A stretch of 64,000 nucleotides of DNA from Secundilactobacillus mixtipabuli (GTDB lineage: Bacteria; Bacillota; Bacilli; Lactobacillales; Lactobacillaceae), in assembly GCF_002217925.1 (NCBI RefSeq), contig NZ_BCMF01000004.1:186001-250000 (forward strand). The letters are read 5' to 3'. Both the position numbers and the translations under genes were made by a program. Of this stretch, positions 25,065 to 33,734 are shown one piece after another. The notes under the pieces were generated by a model, which was not told where the DNA came from, did not search any database, and saw nothing but the letters and a program-made list of their open reading frames with translations. Position 1 is the first letter of the stretch; each line of letters starts with the position of its first letter.

Positions 25065-25988
25065 ATGGATGAAATTCAAAAGAAATTAAACGCACCATCC
25101 AAGGCATCCCGTGAAGACGTTATTGGCCGAATCATTAGCTACACCTGTATTGCGGTGATCATCGCTCTCGTCGTCAGTATTCTGTATTTTATTACTTCTC
25201 GCGGTATCGCCACGTTTACAACTAACCACGTTAGCCTGTGGCAATTTCTTACAGGCAAGCAGTGGAATCCTGGTACTTTAAGTGCTAATGGCCAACCGCA
25301 AGTCGGTGCATTACCCATGATTGTAACCTCGTTTAGTGTGACCATCTTGGCCGCCTTGGTAGCCACCCCATTTGCAATTGCGGTTGCCCTTTTCATGACG
25401 GATATCGCGCCTAAGACCGGGGCCAAATTTCTGCAACCGGTGATCGAATTACTGGTTGGAATTCCATCCGTCGTTTACGGGTTTATTGGTTTGACCGTAG
25501 TCGTCCCGTTTATTCGTCATCTGTTTGGTGGCACTGGTTCGGGTATTCTGGCTGGTACCATCGTGTTATTTGTCATGGTGCTACCGACGATTTCTTCATT
25601 AGCAGTAGACGCTTTGCGTGCAGTCCCCACCTATTTTCGTTCCGCATCCCTAGCGTTAGGTGCTACCCGGTTTCAAACCATCTATAAAGTTCTTTTGCGC
25701 GCTGCCATGCCACGTTTGCTCACGGCAGTCATCTTCGGGATGGCAAGAGCGTTTGGGGAAGCGTTAGCCGTCCAGATGGTGATCGGTAACGCCGTGTTAA
25801 TGCCTCATAATTTGGTAACGCCGACGTCAACATTGACCAGTCAGCTAACGACTAATATTGGTAACACCATTATGGGTACTCTTCCCAACAACGCGCTTTG
25901 GTCACTCGCTTTAATTCTGTTATTGATGTCCTTAGTATTCAATTTACTCATCCGCTACATCGGAAAACGAGGTGAAATTAAGTCATGA
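25065..25988 (+). CDS. pstC: Phosphate ABC transporter permease PstC
   Basis: 307-aa inner-membrane permease with about six TM helices that forms the phosphate channel with PstA. N-terminal cytoplasmic tail, then IGRIISYTCIAVIIALVVSI; the EAA-like loop is SASLALGATRFQTIYKVLLR; the GMARAFGEALAVQMVIGNA segment is characteristic of PstC. Ribosome site ttggaggattttaa. Overlaps pstA by four bases (ATGA). Confidence 0.94.
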   Translation: MDEIQKKLNAPSKASREDVIGRIISYTCIAVIIALVVSILYFITSRGIATFTTNHVSLWQFLTGKQWNPGTLSANGQPQVGALPMIVTSFSVTILAALVATPFAIAVALFMTDIAPKTGAKFLQPVIELLVGIPSVVYGFIGLTVVVPFIRHLFGGTGSGILAGTIVLFVMVLPTISSLAVDALRAVPTYFRSASLALGATRFQTIYKVLLRAAMPRLLTAVIFGMARAFGEALAVQMVIGNAVLMPHNLVTPTSTLTSQLTTNIGNTIMGTLPNNALWSLALILLLMSLVFNLLIRYIGKRGEIKS

Positions 25989-26872
25989 CCCCCAATCAAA
26001 CAGATCGGATCGCCACTCAACTCATTAATTTTCTCGTTTTAATTGTTGTCTTAATTTTGCTCTTCTTACTCGGGGATATTATTTTCAGTGGCTTTCCCCA
26101 CGTCAGCTGGCACTTTCTAACTTCGCCATCCAGCTCATTTAGTGCCGGTGGCGGTATCCGTGACCAATTATTTAACTCGCTTTACCTGCTAGTCTTAACA
26201 CTCCTGATTTCGTTTCCTCTAGCGCTTGGCTCCGCCATTTATTTGTCAGAATACGCCGGTAATAATTGGCGGACCGGGCTCATTCGGACCGCTATCGAGG
26301 TTCTCAGCTCACTGCCTTCGGTTGTCGTTGGTTTGTTTGGCTACCTGTTGTTCGTGATTAGCTTTCACATCGGCTTTTCCATTCTTTCAGGTGCCATTGC
26401 GTTAACTTTTTTCAATCTCCCCCTGCTCGTTCGGAGCATTGAAGGCTCATTACACGCTGTACCAGATAGTCAACGTGAGGCAGGGATCGCACTTGGCCTA
26501 TCCAACTGGCGAACCATTCGGGGCATTATCTTACCCGCTGCTCTACCGGGCATTCTAACCGGTATCATTCTTAGTGCCGGACGGGTATTTGGTGAAGCCG
26601 CAGCCCTCATCTATACGGCTGGTCAAAGTGCGCCAATTCTGAATTATGCAGATTGGAATCCCACCGATGGGAGTAGTTTCCTCAATCCAATGCGGCCTGC
26701 CGAAACATTAGCCGTCCATATCTGGAAAGTCAACACTGAAGGTGTTACTCCCGACGCTGTCAGCGTTTCAGCCGGTGCCTCAGCTGTGTTGATCATCGTC
26801 ATTCTAATTTTTAACTTTGGTGCTAGAGCCATTGGGAATCATCTGTATAAAAAAATGACTGGAGGAAAGTAA
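25985..26872 (+). CDS. pstA: Phosphate ABC transporter permease PstA
   Basis: 295-aa membrane partner of PstC with about six TM segments. Landmarks: FLTSPSSSFSAGGGIRDQLF, IEVLSSLPSVVVGLFGY, the coupling loop REAGIALGLSNWRTIRGI, and LSAGRVFGEAAALIYTAG. Starts within the pstC stop, so translation is coupled. Confidence 0.94.
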   Translation: MTPNQTDRIATQLINFLVLIVVLILLFLLGDIIFSGFPHVSWHFLTSPSSSFSAGGGIRDQLFNSLYLLVLTLLISFPLALGSAIYLSEYAGNNWRTGLIRTAIEVLSSLPSVVVGLFGYLLFVISFHIGFSILSGAIALTFFNLPLLVRSIEGSLHAVPDSQREAGIALGLSNWRTIRGIILPAALPGILTGIILSAGRVFGEAAALIYTAGQSAPILNYADWNPTDGSSFLNPMRPAETLAVHIWKVNTEGVTPDAVSVSAGASAVLIIVILIFNFGARAIGNHLYKKMTGGK

Positions 26873-26877
26873 CCGTT

Positions 26878-27678
26878 ATGGAAGCCTACGATTTGAATCA
26901 AACTCACATTATCATCCCTCCTGAAGAAATTGCCTTGTCCACCAAACAGTTACAGGTTTATTACGGGCATAACCAGCAACCTTCCATGACCAATGCTAGC
27001 CTGAGTTTCCCCCGCTTTCAAATTACGGCACTGATTGGCGCATCAGGGTCGGGTAAATCAACTTATTTACGTGCCCTTAATCGAATGAATGACCGCATTG
27101 CCCGAGTAGACGGTGAAATTAGGTATCGGGGCACTAATATCAATAGTCCTAAAGTCAACGTGTATGAAGTACGTAAGCACATCGGTATGGTGTTTCAAAA
27201 GCCCAATCCCTTCGCAAAATCAATTTCTGAAAATATTACCTTTGCGCTTAAAGCAGCCGGCATTACCAACCGGCAAGAGTTAAGTAACCGGGTAGAAACC
27301 AGTCTGAAAGAAGCTGCTTTATGGGATGAGGTCAAAGACAGCCTTAATAAAAGTGCACTTTCTTTATCAGGCGGACAACAGCAACGACTGTGCATCGCTA
27401 GGGCGATTGCGATGAAACCCGATATTCTCTTACTAGACGAACCCGCCAGCGCACTGGATCCCATTTCGACTACCAAGCTAGAGGTCACGTTAAAGGAGCT
27501 CACTAAAAAATATACCATTATCATTGTGACTCATAACATGGAACAAGCCTCCAGGATCAGTACTTACACGGCGTTCTTTCATTTAGGTCACGTCCTCGAA
27601 TATGATCAAACGGAAAAGATTTTTCAAACCCCCGAGATACAAGCCACACATGATTACGTCACCGGTAACTTTGGTTAA
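26878..27678 (+). CDS. pstB: Phosphate ABC transporter ATPase PstB (first copy)
   Basis: 266-aa ATPase energising phosphate uptake. Walker A GASGSGKST, Q-loop MVFQKPNPFAKSI, signature LSLSGGQQQRLCIARA, Walker B DILLLDEPASALD, switch His in IIIVTHNMEQA. An N-terminal extension of about 20 residues precedes the ABC core. ATG follows ggaggaaagtaaccgtt. A second, distinct PstB follows directly; paired pstB genes are common in lactobacilli and streptococci. Confidence 0.94.
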   Translation: MEAYDLNQTHIIIPPEEIALSTKQLQVYYGHNQQPSMTNASLSFPRFQITALIGASGSGKSTYLRALNRMNDRIARVDGEIRYRGTNINSPKVNVYEVRKHIGMVFQKPNPFAKSISENITFALKAAGITNRQELSNRVETSLKEAALWDEVKDSLNKSALSLSGGQQQRLCIARAIAMKPDILLLDEPASALDPISTTKLEVTLKELTKKYTIIIVTHNMEQASRISTYTAFFHLGHVLEYDQTEKIFQTPEIQATHDYVTGNFG

Positions 27679-27696
27679 GGAAAGGATGAACCGCTT

Positions 27697-28452
27697 ATGA
27701 CTGTCATTCTCGAAACAAAAGATGTTCATCTCGCCTACGGTCAAAAAGAAGCACTTCACGGCATTGATTTGAGCTTTGCTGACAACAGCATTACGGCACT
27801 GATTGGACCGTCTGGCTGTGGAAAATCAACCTTTCTGCGTTGTCTAAATCGCATGAACGATTTAATTCCAGACACCACGATTACGGGCAGTTTTCAATTT
27901 CATCAACAAGACATCTACGCACCAACAACCAACCTCGTCGAATTGCGCAAAAAAATCGGCATGGTTTTTCAGCAGCCTAACCCCTTCCCGTTCTCCGTTT
28001 ACGATAACGTTACTTATGGCTTAAAACTGACTGGTCAAACTGACCGCCGTTTTTTAGATGAACAAGTGGAACGTGCGCTTAAACAAGCTGCCGTTTGGAA
28101 CGAAGTAAAGGACGATCTCGATAAAAACGCCATGTCGTTTTCGGGTGGTCAGCAACAACGCATTTGCATTGCGCGATTATTAGCCGTTCAACCCGACATT
28201 ATTTTGTTAGATGAACCCACAAGTGCGCTGGATCCAATTTCCAGCGCCCAGATCGAATCAACGTTGATGACATTAAAAAAAGACTACTGCATTATTATCG
28301 TGACCCATAATCTGCAACAAGCTTCAAGAATCGCCGACCAAACAGCTTTCATGTTAAACGGCGATCTTATTGAATTTGACCTTACCTCAAAGATGTTCAC
28401 ACAGCCCGCCCAACAGGCCACTAGTGACTACCTCAATGGGAAATTCGGTTAG
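27697..28452 (+). CDS. pstB: Phosphate ABC transporter ATPase PstB (second copy)
   Basis: 251-aa PstB with Walker [11 protein letters not shown]-loop [13 protein letters not shown], signature [16 protein letters not shown], Walker [14 protein letters not shown] and switch His in [11 protein letters not shown]. Same LRxLNRMND motif as the first copy but clearly diverged from it along the whole length, so the duplication is old rather than recent. Ribosome site aaaggatg. Confidence 0.94.
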   Translation: MTVILETKDVHLAYGQKEALHGIDLSFADNSITALIGPSGCGKSTFLRCLNRMNDLIPDTTITGSFQFHQQDIYAPTTNLVELRKKIGMVFQQPNPFPFSVYDNVTYGLKLTGQTDRRFLDEQVERALKQAAVWNEVKDDLDKNAMSFSGGQQQRICIARLLAVQPDIILLDEPTSALDPISSAQIESTLMTLKKDYCIIIVTHNLQQASRIADQTAFMLNGDLIEFDLTSKMFTQPAQQATSDYLNGKFG

Positions 28453-28465
28453 GAGTGAAAAGTGA

Positions 28466-29143
28466 ATGAATAATATTTTTACAACTGAACTAAAAAAATT
28501 GTATACCGTTTTTAAGCAAATGGGTGATGCTGTAAGCGGCCAAATCGAACAAGCAACTGAATCCTACATTAACCATGACAAGGACGCTGCTCAAGCCCTG
28601 ATTCAACAAGATAATTCAATTAATGGTAATGAAGTTGACCTTGAAAAGCAGGCTCTCACCCTCATGACGCTGCAACAACCAGTGGCTGACGATTTTCGAA
28701 ATGTGATCACGATTTTAAAAGCTAGTTCGGATCTAGAACGAATTGGGGACCATGCCACGGGCATCGCTTTAGAAACTATTCGGGTAAAAGGCTCTCACCG
28801 AAATAAAGACGTCGAAAACGAAATCGCGTCCCTAACCAACATGATTCGTAACATGTTAAAAGAAGCTTTAGCCGCATTCCAAAGTATCGATATGGAACAG
28901 GCTCAAACCGTTGCCAACCAGGATCAGGATGTTGATGCTAAATTTGATAAAATCAGAAGTAACATCACCGCTGCAATCAAAAACGATCCAGCAGTAGCAG
29001 AAGCCGGTGCCAGTTATCTCATGGTCACTAAACTACTAGAACGGATTGGGGATCGCATCGTGAATTTGGCTGAGGAAATGGTCTATAATCAAACCGGCGA
29101 AATCGTCGAACTTAATCAAGGCCGCTTGCATCCAAATGACTAA
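28466..29143 (+). CDS. phoU: Phosphate signalling/uptake accessory protein PhoU
   Basis: 225-aa helical metalloprotein with two PhoU three-helix repeats (about 8-95 and 115-210), each with the E/D-x-x-x-D metal motif: SDLERIGDHATGIA and KLLERIGDRIVNLAEE. It restrains the Pst transporter and links it to the Pho regulator. Last gene of the pst operon. A perfect 9-bp hairpin CAAATGACT/AGTCATTTG (29133-29154) overlaps its stop codon but lacks a T-run. Confidence 0.95.
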   Translation: MNNIFTTELKKLYTVFKQMGDAVSGQIEQATESYINHDKDAAQALIQQDNSINGNEVDLEKQALTLMTLQQPVADDFRNVITILKASSDLERIGDHATGIALETIRVKGSHRNKDVENEIASLTNMIRNMLKEALAAFQSIDMEQAQTVANQDQDVDAKFDKIRSNITAAIKNDPAVAEAGASYLMVTKLLERIGDRIVNLAEEMVYNQTGEIVELNQGRLHPND

Positions 29144-29453
29144 TCAGTCATTTGCTTCAAAGACCCATAAAATCATGATTTCCTCAAATAACAAAAAAAG
29201 TTTCAATTATTTTCTCTATGCTATAACCAACGGGGGAGTAACGATTGGACGTCTAAATTTCGATGAATTACTAGACAATTTCAAATAATTCGAAGTTAAG
29301 CCCTTGCTATTCCCACCAATAGCTGGTAAGCTTACAACTAATGTATTTAATACTTCGAAATTTTGGTACGACGTTCGTAAGAATGACTTCCCCGATTTCT
29401 AAAGTTTCAGATACACAAATATATTGCGCTATGCGCTCGGAGGTTTCACTCTT
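29144..29453 (+). promoter_or_regulatory. Cold-shock gene promoter and long 5' leader
   Basis: An extended -10 TGCTATAAC ends at 29227; no clear -35. If used, the leader before the ATG at 29454 would be about 220 nt, the usual size for cspA-type leaders that refold in the cold. TTCGAAGT (29289-29296) can pair with ACTTCGAA (29352-29359), closing a 55-nt loop. Confidence 0.55.
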
Positions 29454-29654
29454 ATGGAACAAGGTACTGTAAAATGGTTTAACGGCGACAAAGGTTTTGG
29501 CTTTATTACTTTGGAAAACGGCTCAGACGTTTTCGTTCACTTCTCAGCTATCAATGCTGATGGTTACAAGACTCTTGAAGAAGGTCAACATGTAACCTTA
29601 GACGTAGAACAAGGCGACCGCGGCCCACAAGCAGCCAACGTTACTGTTGCTTAA
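29454..29654 (+). CDS. Cold-shock protein, CspA family
   Basis: 66-aa single-strand nucleic-acid-binding OB-fold protein. RNP1 KGFGFITL and RNP2 VFVHFSAI are intact, as is [11 protein letters not shown] at the N-terminus. ATG 29454 gives the family start and has ggaggtttcact ahead; the ATG at 29424 is in the leader. Acts as RNA chaperone. A strong terminator follows at once. Confidence 0.96.
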   Translation: MEQGTVKWFNGDKGFGFITLENGSDVFVHFSAINADGYKTLEEGQHVTLDVEQGDRGPQAANVTVA

Positions 29655-29671
29655 TTCGTTTAAGTAATTAG

Positions 29672-29707
29672 AAGAACCCACCGACTAAGTCGATGGGTTC
29701 TTTTTTT
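29672..29707 (+). terminator. Terminator of the cold-shock gene
   Basis: AGAACCCA-CCGACTAAGTCG-TGGGTTCT hairpin with inner CGACTAAGTCG pairing, followed by seven T (29701-29707). Confidence 0.92.
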
Positions 29708-29778
29708 ATTCCAAAAACGAGCCGCTCTGATGTGGCGTCTCGGGATCCGTCATTTAAAATAATGAATTTCAAAACAAC

Positions 29779-29824
29779 AAAAGCAGGTAGTCGCTGACAA
29801 AATAGCGACGACCTGCTTTTAAAA
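29779..29824 (-). terminator. Terminator of luxS
   Basis: AAAAGCAGGT-GTCGCT / AGCGAC-ACCTGCTTTT, about 16 bp with one A/G mismatch; on the minus strand TTTTGTTGTTTT follows. Confidence 0.88.
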
Positions 29825-29845
29825 CTTACCGAGTAATTTAACTCA

Positions 29846-30319
29846 CTAGATCACGTTACGGTTAAATGGATCATCGCTAATTCCTTTTGCAAGAATGTCG
29901 CGAGACCACTGCTTAGCAGAGAATAATGAGTGATCGCGGTAGTTACCGCAACTGGTGATATCAGTTCCGGGAACATCTTCCCACTTAATCTCATTGGCGA
30001 TTTGTTCTAAGGAACTCTTTAATGCTTTAGCAACTTCAGTGGTTGTAGGTTCGCCCCACATGATGAGGTGAAACCCTGTCCGGCAACCAAATGGTGAACA
30101 GTCGATAACGCCGTCCATCCGGTCACGAAGCAAACCAGCTAATAAATGTTCGATAGTGTGTAAGCCAGCCGTTGGAATCGCGTTCTCGTTCGGTTGAACT
30201 AACCGTAAATCAAAGTTCGTAATGGCATCGCCCTTTGGTCCCTTTTCTACCGTAATTAAACGAACATAAGGTGCTTTAACCTTTGTATGATCCAGCTGAA
30301 AACTTTCTACTTTTGCCAT
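29846..30319 (-). CDS. luxS: S-ribosylhomocysteine lyase
   Basis: 157-aa metalloenzyme that splits S-ribosylhomocysteine into homocysteine and DPD, the precursor of AI-2; part of the activated methyl cycle. Metal ligands H54 and H58 in HTIEHLLAG (with E57), catalytic C79 in FGCRTGF, and metal Cys 124 in [10 protein letters not shown] are all present. ATG follows gaggaggattttc. Single gene with its own terminator, 63 bases downstream of a nitrilase-type amidase on the same strand, so co-transcription is possible. Confidence 0.97.
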   Translation of the reverse strand: MAKVESFQLDHTKVKAPYVRLITVEKGPKGDAITNFDLRLVQPNENAIPTAGLHTIEHLLAGLLRDRMDGVIDCSPFGCRTGFHLIMWGEPTTTEVAKALKSSLEQIANEIKWEDVPGTDITSCGNYRDHSLFSAKQWSRDILAKGISDDPFNRNVI

Positions 30320-30382
30320 GAAAATCCTCCTCGAAATTTAAATCTGTACAATAATCATTATAACGCTGATTAATAAGTGATG

Positions 30383-31168
30383 TTATTCGTAAAGATCAGG
30401 TCGGCGATCAGCAAAAACCGGCATGAAACCGCGCGCTTCATCCGTCTCAGAAATATCAATCGTAACCGTTTTTAACGTTTCTTCACTACCAAGGGTCAAA
30501 AGTTCATTCCCAAGCGGATCGATGACCACTGAATTACCGCCAAAGTCATTATCGGGGTCCGCGCCCACTCGGTTCACGGCAACGACAAAGCACTGGTTTT
30601 CAATTGCGCGAGCAGCTAATAACCTCTTCCACTGCGGGATTCGAGACGTTGGCCATTCTGCCGGCACAAAAATGATTCGGCTATCTGACAAAGAAAGTGT
30701 TCGCAACCATTCTGGGAACCGAATATCATAGCAAATCACACTTGTTGCTGGCGTCCCCTTTACCTCAAACCGGTTCTTTTGGTTACCAGCAGCCAAAAAA
30801 TCATCTTCATGCATGAGGCCAAATAAATGCACTTTATCGTAAGTTGTCAGTAATTGGCCATTTTCGTCAAAAACGTACGTGGTGTTAAAAAATTGCTGGT
30901 GCCGTTTTGTGGCGACGGACCCAGCGTGAATCATGATATGATACTTCTTTGCTAGACTCTGACAAAGTTTCTTCGTCTCTGCTCCATCCGCGTCAGCAAT
31001 ATCATCAAAACGGGTAAGATCATAACCTGTGTTCCACATTTCTGGGAAAACAACGATATCCGCCTGTTCGTTTGCGGCTTGTGCAACAAACGACTCGATT
31101 CTAGCAAAATTTGCTGCCTGTTGACCAAAGTGAATGTCCATTTGTGCTAATGAAATTGTAATTTTCAT
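30383..31168 (-). CDS. Nitrilase-superfamily carbon-nitrogen hydrolase (omega-amidase type)
   Basis: 261-aa cytoplasmic amidase. The Glu-Lys-Cys triad is visible: E in VVFPEMWNTGYDL, K in YDKVHLFGLMHEDDF, C in SVICYDIRFPEWLR. The sequence fits the YafV/MtnU branch, which acts on alpha-keto acid omega-amides formed when glutamine transaminases remake methionine from its keto acid. The next gene downstream, luxS, belongs to the methyl cycle, which makes a role in methionine recycling attractive but unproven. Confidence 0.85.
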   Translation of the reverse strand: MKITISLAQMDIHFGQQAANFARIESFVAQAANEQADIVVFPEMWNTGYDLTRFDDIADADGAETKKLCQSLAKKYHIMIHAGSVATKRHQQFFNTTYVFDENGQLLTTYDKVHLFGLMHEDDFLAAGNQKNRFEVKGTPATSVICYDIRFPEWLRTLSLSDSRIIFVPAEWPTSRIPQWKRLLAARAIENQCFVVAVNRVGADPDNDFGGNSVVIDPLGNELLTLGSEETLKTVTIDISETDEARGFMPVFADRRPDLYE

Positions 31169-31325
31169 ACCAACGCCTCCATATTTGTTTATTAGTATAG
31201 ACCTGATGCCTTCACTATCAACGTAAAATTAGAATTTAATTAAATTTATTAAAAATTTTTCCCGGTTGCACATCAGTCCTTTTTCCGTCACAATGAGGGA
31301 AATTATGGATAAAGGGGTAGTCATT

Positions 31326-31967
31326 ATGGACTCATTCACGGTTTACCTGGTGCGTCATGGGAGTACACGATTAAACGGTTTTAATCGTATGCAAGGCTGG
31401 ATCGACTCAGATCTATCTGATGAGGGAATTAAGCAGGCAAAAGAAGCTGCTGACCGGTTGCAGGGTATCACTTTTACACGGGCTTTTTCTTCGGACCTTG
31501 GTCGGGCGGTCAATACCCGTGATATTATTTTGAGCCAGTTCCAGCAAACGCCTCAAGAAGTTGCCCAACTACCAGAATTTCGTGAAGTTAACTTTGGCTT
31601 TTTCGAAGGCCTGAACTCCGACGATATTTGGGCTGGCATTGCGGCACCGTACGGAAAGCATAGCCAAGCTGACCTCATGGCGATTGGCGGTCTTAAAGAG
31701 GCCCGCGACGCGATGAAGCACAGTGACCCCTCACACACTGCGGAGGACTATGATGAGGTGTTAACGCGCATTAAAATGGGGTTCAGCGTGCTACGGGAGC
31801 ACTGTGTGAGCAGTGAAACCATCCTGCTTGTGAGTCACGGGACGTTAATTCGCACAATTATTGATTACCTGGGCGTGGATACCACGGGCAACTACCCTGA
31901 AAATGGCGGCATTAGTCAATTAACCGTCTATCCGGACCAAGTTGTCGTTGAAGCTTATAACCAATAA
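31326..31967 (+). CDS. Histidine phosphatase family protein (phosphoglycerate mutase-like)
   Basis: 213-aa branch-1 histidine phosphatase. The phospho-histidine motif is VYLVRHGSTRLNG; the second His is in LLVSHGTLIRTII; the acidic/Arg partner segment is FREVNFGFFEG. Short length and lack of mutase-specific insertions suggest a phosphatase of small phosphorylated compounds rather than glycolytic mutase. The start is ATG 31326, eight bases after aagggg; in-frame ATGs upstream lack ribosome sites. Confidence 0.85.
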   Translation: MDSFTVYLVRHGSTRLNGFNRMQGWIDSDLSDEGIKQAKEAADRLQGITFTRAFSSDLGRAVNTRDIILSQFQQTPQEVAQLPEFREVNFGFFEGLNSDDIWAGIAAPYGKHSQADLMAIGGLKEARDAMKHSDPSHTAEDYDEVLTRIKMGFSVLREHCVSSETILLVSHGTLIRTIIDYLGVDTTGNYPENGGISQLTVYPDQVVVEAYNQ

Positions 31968-32002
31968 TGAAAATCATTTTCAATTAAAAATCGCATACCA
32001 TG

Positions 32003-32033
32003 GGATTCCGGCCGACTGCTGGAATCCTTTTTT
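32003..32033 (+). terminator. Terminator of phosphatase gene
   Basis: GGATTCCGGC / GCTGGAATCC hairpin followed by TTTTTT. Confidence 0.9.
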
Positions 32034-32041
32034 GCTTTTGC

Positions 32042-32070
32042 TTGAAAACGGTTTCATTCTCCGCTAAACT
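32042..32070 (+). promoter_or_regulatory. Promoter of the second ackA with cre site on the -35
   Basis: TTGAAA (32042-32047), 17-bp spacer, TAAACT (32065-32070). TGAAAACGGTTTCA (32043-32056) fully matches the CcpA cre consensus TGNNANCGNTNNCA and covers the -35, which suggests repression rather than the upstream activation known for Bacillus ackA. Confidence 0.8.
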
Positions 32071-32113
32071 AGACTTATGCTTAGTTTATAGAAAACAATG
32101 AGGTGGGAATATC

Positions 32114-33304
32114 ATGACAAAAATTTTAGCAGTCAACGCAGGTAGTTCAACTTTAAAGTGGAAACTATTTTCGATGCCAGAAGAAACGGTGATCGCTTCA
32201 GGTTTGGTCGATCGTTTGAACTTGCCCGGTTCAGTCTTTACCGTTAAGCGGCCCGATGCCGACAAGTACGAAGTGACCCAGGATAATATCGATTATCGTT
32301 TGGCAGCTGCAATGGTCCTTTCCCACTTAAAAGACGCGGGAATCGTTAAACACTTGCACGAAATTGCGGGGATTGGTCATCGGGTTGTAGCTGGCGGTGA
32401 AGTGTTCTCGGATTCAGCCGTAGTGGACGACACCACGCTGAAACAGATTCACGAGCTGTCACAATATGCCCCGCTACACAATCCAATCGAAGCACAGTAC
32501 ATCGAAATTTTTCAGCAATTACTGCCAAATGTGCCTCAAGTCGCCGTTTTTGATACCGCACTCTATACTGATATGCCGAAAATCAATGCACTTTACCCAA
32601 TTCCTTACGAGTACTATAAAAAATACGGTGCTCGCAAGTACGGTGCCCATGGTACCAGCCATCGTTACGTCTCAAAGCGAGCTGCTGAACTGCTGGGCAA
32701 GCCCCTCTCAGATTTAAAATTAATCACGCTTCATTTGGGTTCCGGTTCTTCCATCTCGGCTTTTGACCACGGTAAGGTTGTGGATACTTCCATGGGCTTC
32801 ACACCATTGGCTGGTGTCATGATGGCCACCCGTTCAGGAGATATCGACCCATCGCTGGTCACCTTCTTAGCTGAAAAAATGGGTCTTAAAATGAGCGATA
32901 TGATTGATATTTTGAATCAAAAATCCGGTCTTTTGGGAATTTCCCAACTGTCACCAGATCAACGTGATTTGGAAGCTGCTCAAGAGACGAATCCCCAGGC
33001 CAAATTAGCGCTAGATATGTATGCCAACCGGATCGTTCGTTACATCGGTTCATACATCGCTGAATTAAACGGTCTGGATGCGCTGATTTTTACCGCCGGC
33101 TCCGGCGAAAACGGCATCGACATGCGGCAAAAGATTGTCGATCAGTTAAGCTACTTTGGCATTCAAATCGACCATGACCGTAATCAGGTTCGTGGCAAAG
33201 AACAGGTTATCAGTCCAGATGGCGCACCAGTGACCGTCATGGTGGTCCCAACTAATGAAGAGTTGATGATTGTTCGTGATGTTCAACGATTGACGCAGAA
33301 ATAA
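32114..33304 (+). CDS. ackA: Acetate kinase (second copy)
   Basis: 396-aa acetate kinase with intact landmarks: LAVNAGSSTLKWKL, GHRVVAGGEVF, HLGSGSSISAF, DTSMGFTPLAGVMMATRSGD and FTAGSGENG. The GGxGE near the C-terminus of the first copy reads GSGEN here, a small change in a conserved loop. Ribosome site gaggtggg. Its promoter carries a cre site, so expression should depend on sugar supply and fit with the pentose operons 9-30 kb away, which feed acetyl phosphate production. Confidence 0.95.
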   Translation: MTKILAVNAGSSTLKWKLFSMPEETVIASGLVDRLNLPGSVFTVKRPDADKYEVTQDNIDYRLAAAMVLSHLKDAGIVKHLHEIAGIGHRVVAGGEVFSDSAVVDDTTLKQIHELSQYAPLHNPIEAQYIEIFQQLLPNVPQVAVFDTALYTDMPKINALYPIPYEYYKKYGARKYGAHGTSHRYVSKRAAELLGKPLSDLKLITLHLGSGSSISAFDHGKVVDTSMGFTPLAGVMMATRSGDIDPSLVTFLAEKMGLKMSDMIDILNQKSGLLGISQLSPDQRDLEAAQETNPQAKLALDMYANRIVRYIGSYIAELNGLDALIFTAGSGENGIDMRQKIVDQLSYFGIQIDHDRNQVRGKEQVISPDGAPVTVMVVPTNEELMIVRDVQRLTQK

Positions 33305-33310
33305 GATGAC

Positions 33311-33356
33311 AAAATGACGTTAGGTTTTCGATTGATAAAGTCCGACGTCATTTTTT
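33311..33356 (+). terminator. Terminator of the second ackA
   Basis: AAAATGACGTTAGG pairs with TCCGACGTCATTTT around a 17-base loop, followed by TTTT. Confidence 0.8.
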
Positions 33357-33734
33357 GTGCAAAGTCGTGATTCTCACCATTTTCCAGATGCCTAAATCTC
33401 TTTTTTAAATGTTAAAAAGTCTTGCGTAATCATTCATACACGCTATCCCATTTTTTTGATATTTTGGCAAAAAATAGAGAACCTTGCTGATGATCGCCTG
33501 AATTATATTTGCAGCGTCTCAATCACCCGTAAAATCCCTATTTAATCAGCTTTCACAGCCGTCAATGATAGTGAAAATTCAACCCGTAACTAACAAGCTA
33601 TCTTTGGCCAGAAAACAGCGAATTAACTGCTTGTCATGCTCAAATCCAACCTTTAAAATAAAGGTGATCACAAGTATGATTTTTGAAAATTTCAATTAGA
33701 TAGACTTTGAATTTTACAAAAGGGGGAGATTCAC
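33357..33734 (+). promoter_or_regulatory. Upstream region and promoter of the surface protein gene
   Basis: AT-rich stretch of about 375 bases with no gene. A good promoter lies at TTGTCA (33631-33636), 17-bp spacer, TAAAAT (33654-33659), giving a leader of about 70 nt. The leader contains the perfect palindrome-like TTGAAAATTTCAA (33683-33695). Nothing else stands out between 33360 and 33630. Confidence 0.6.
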
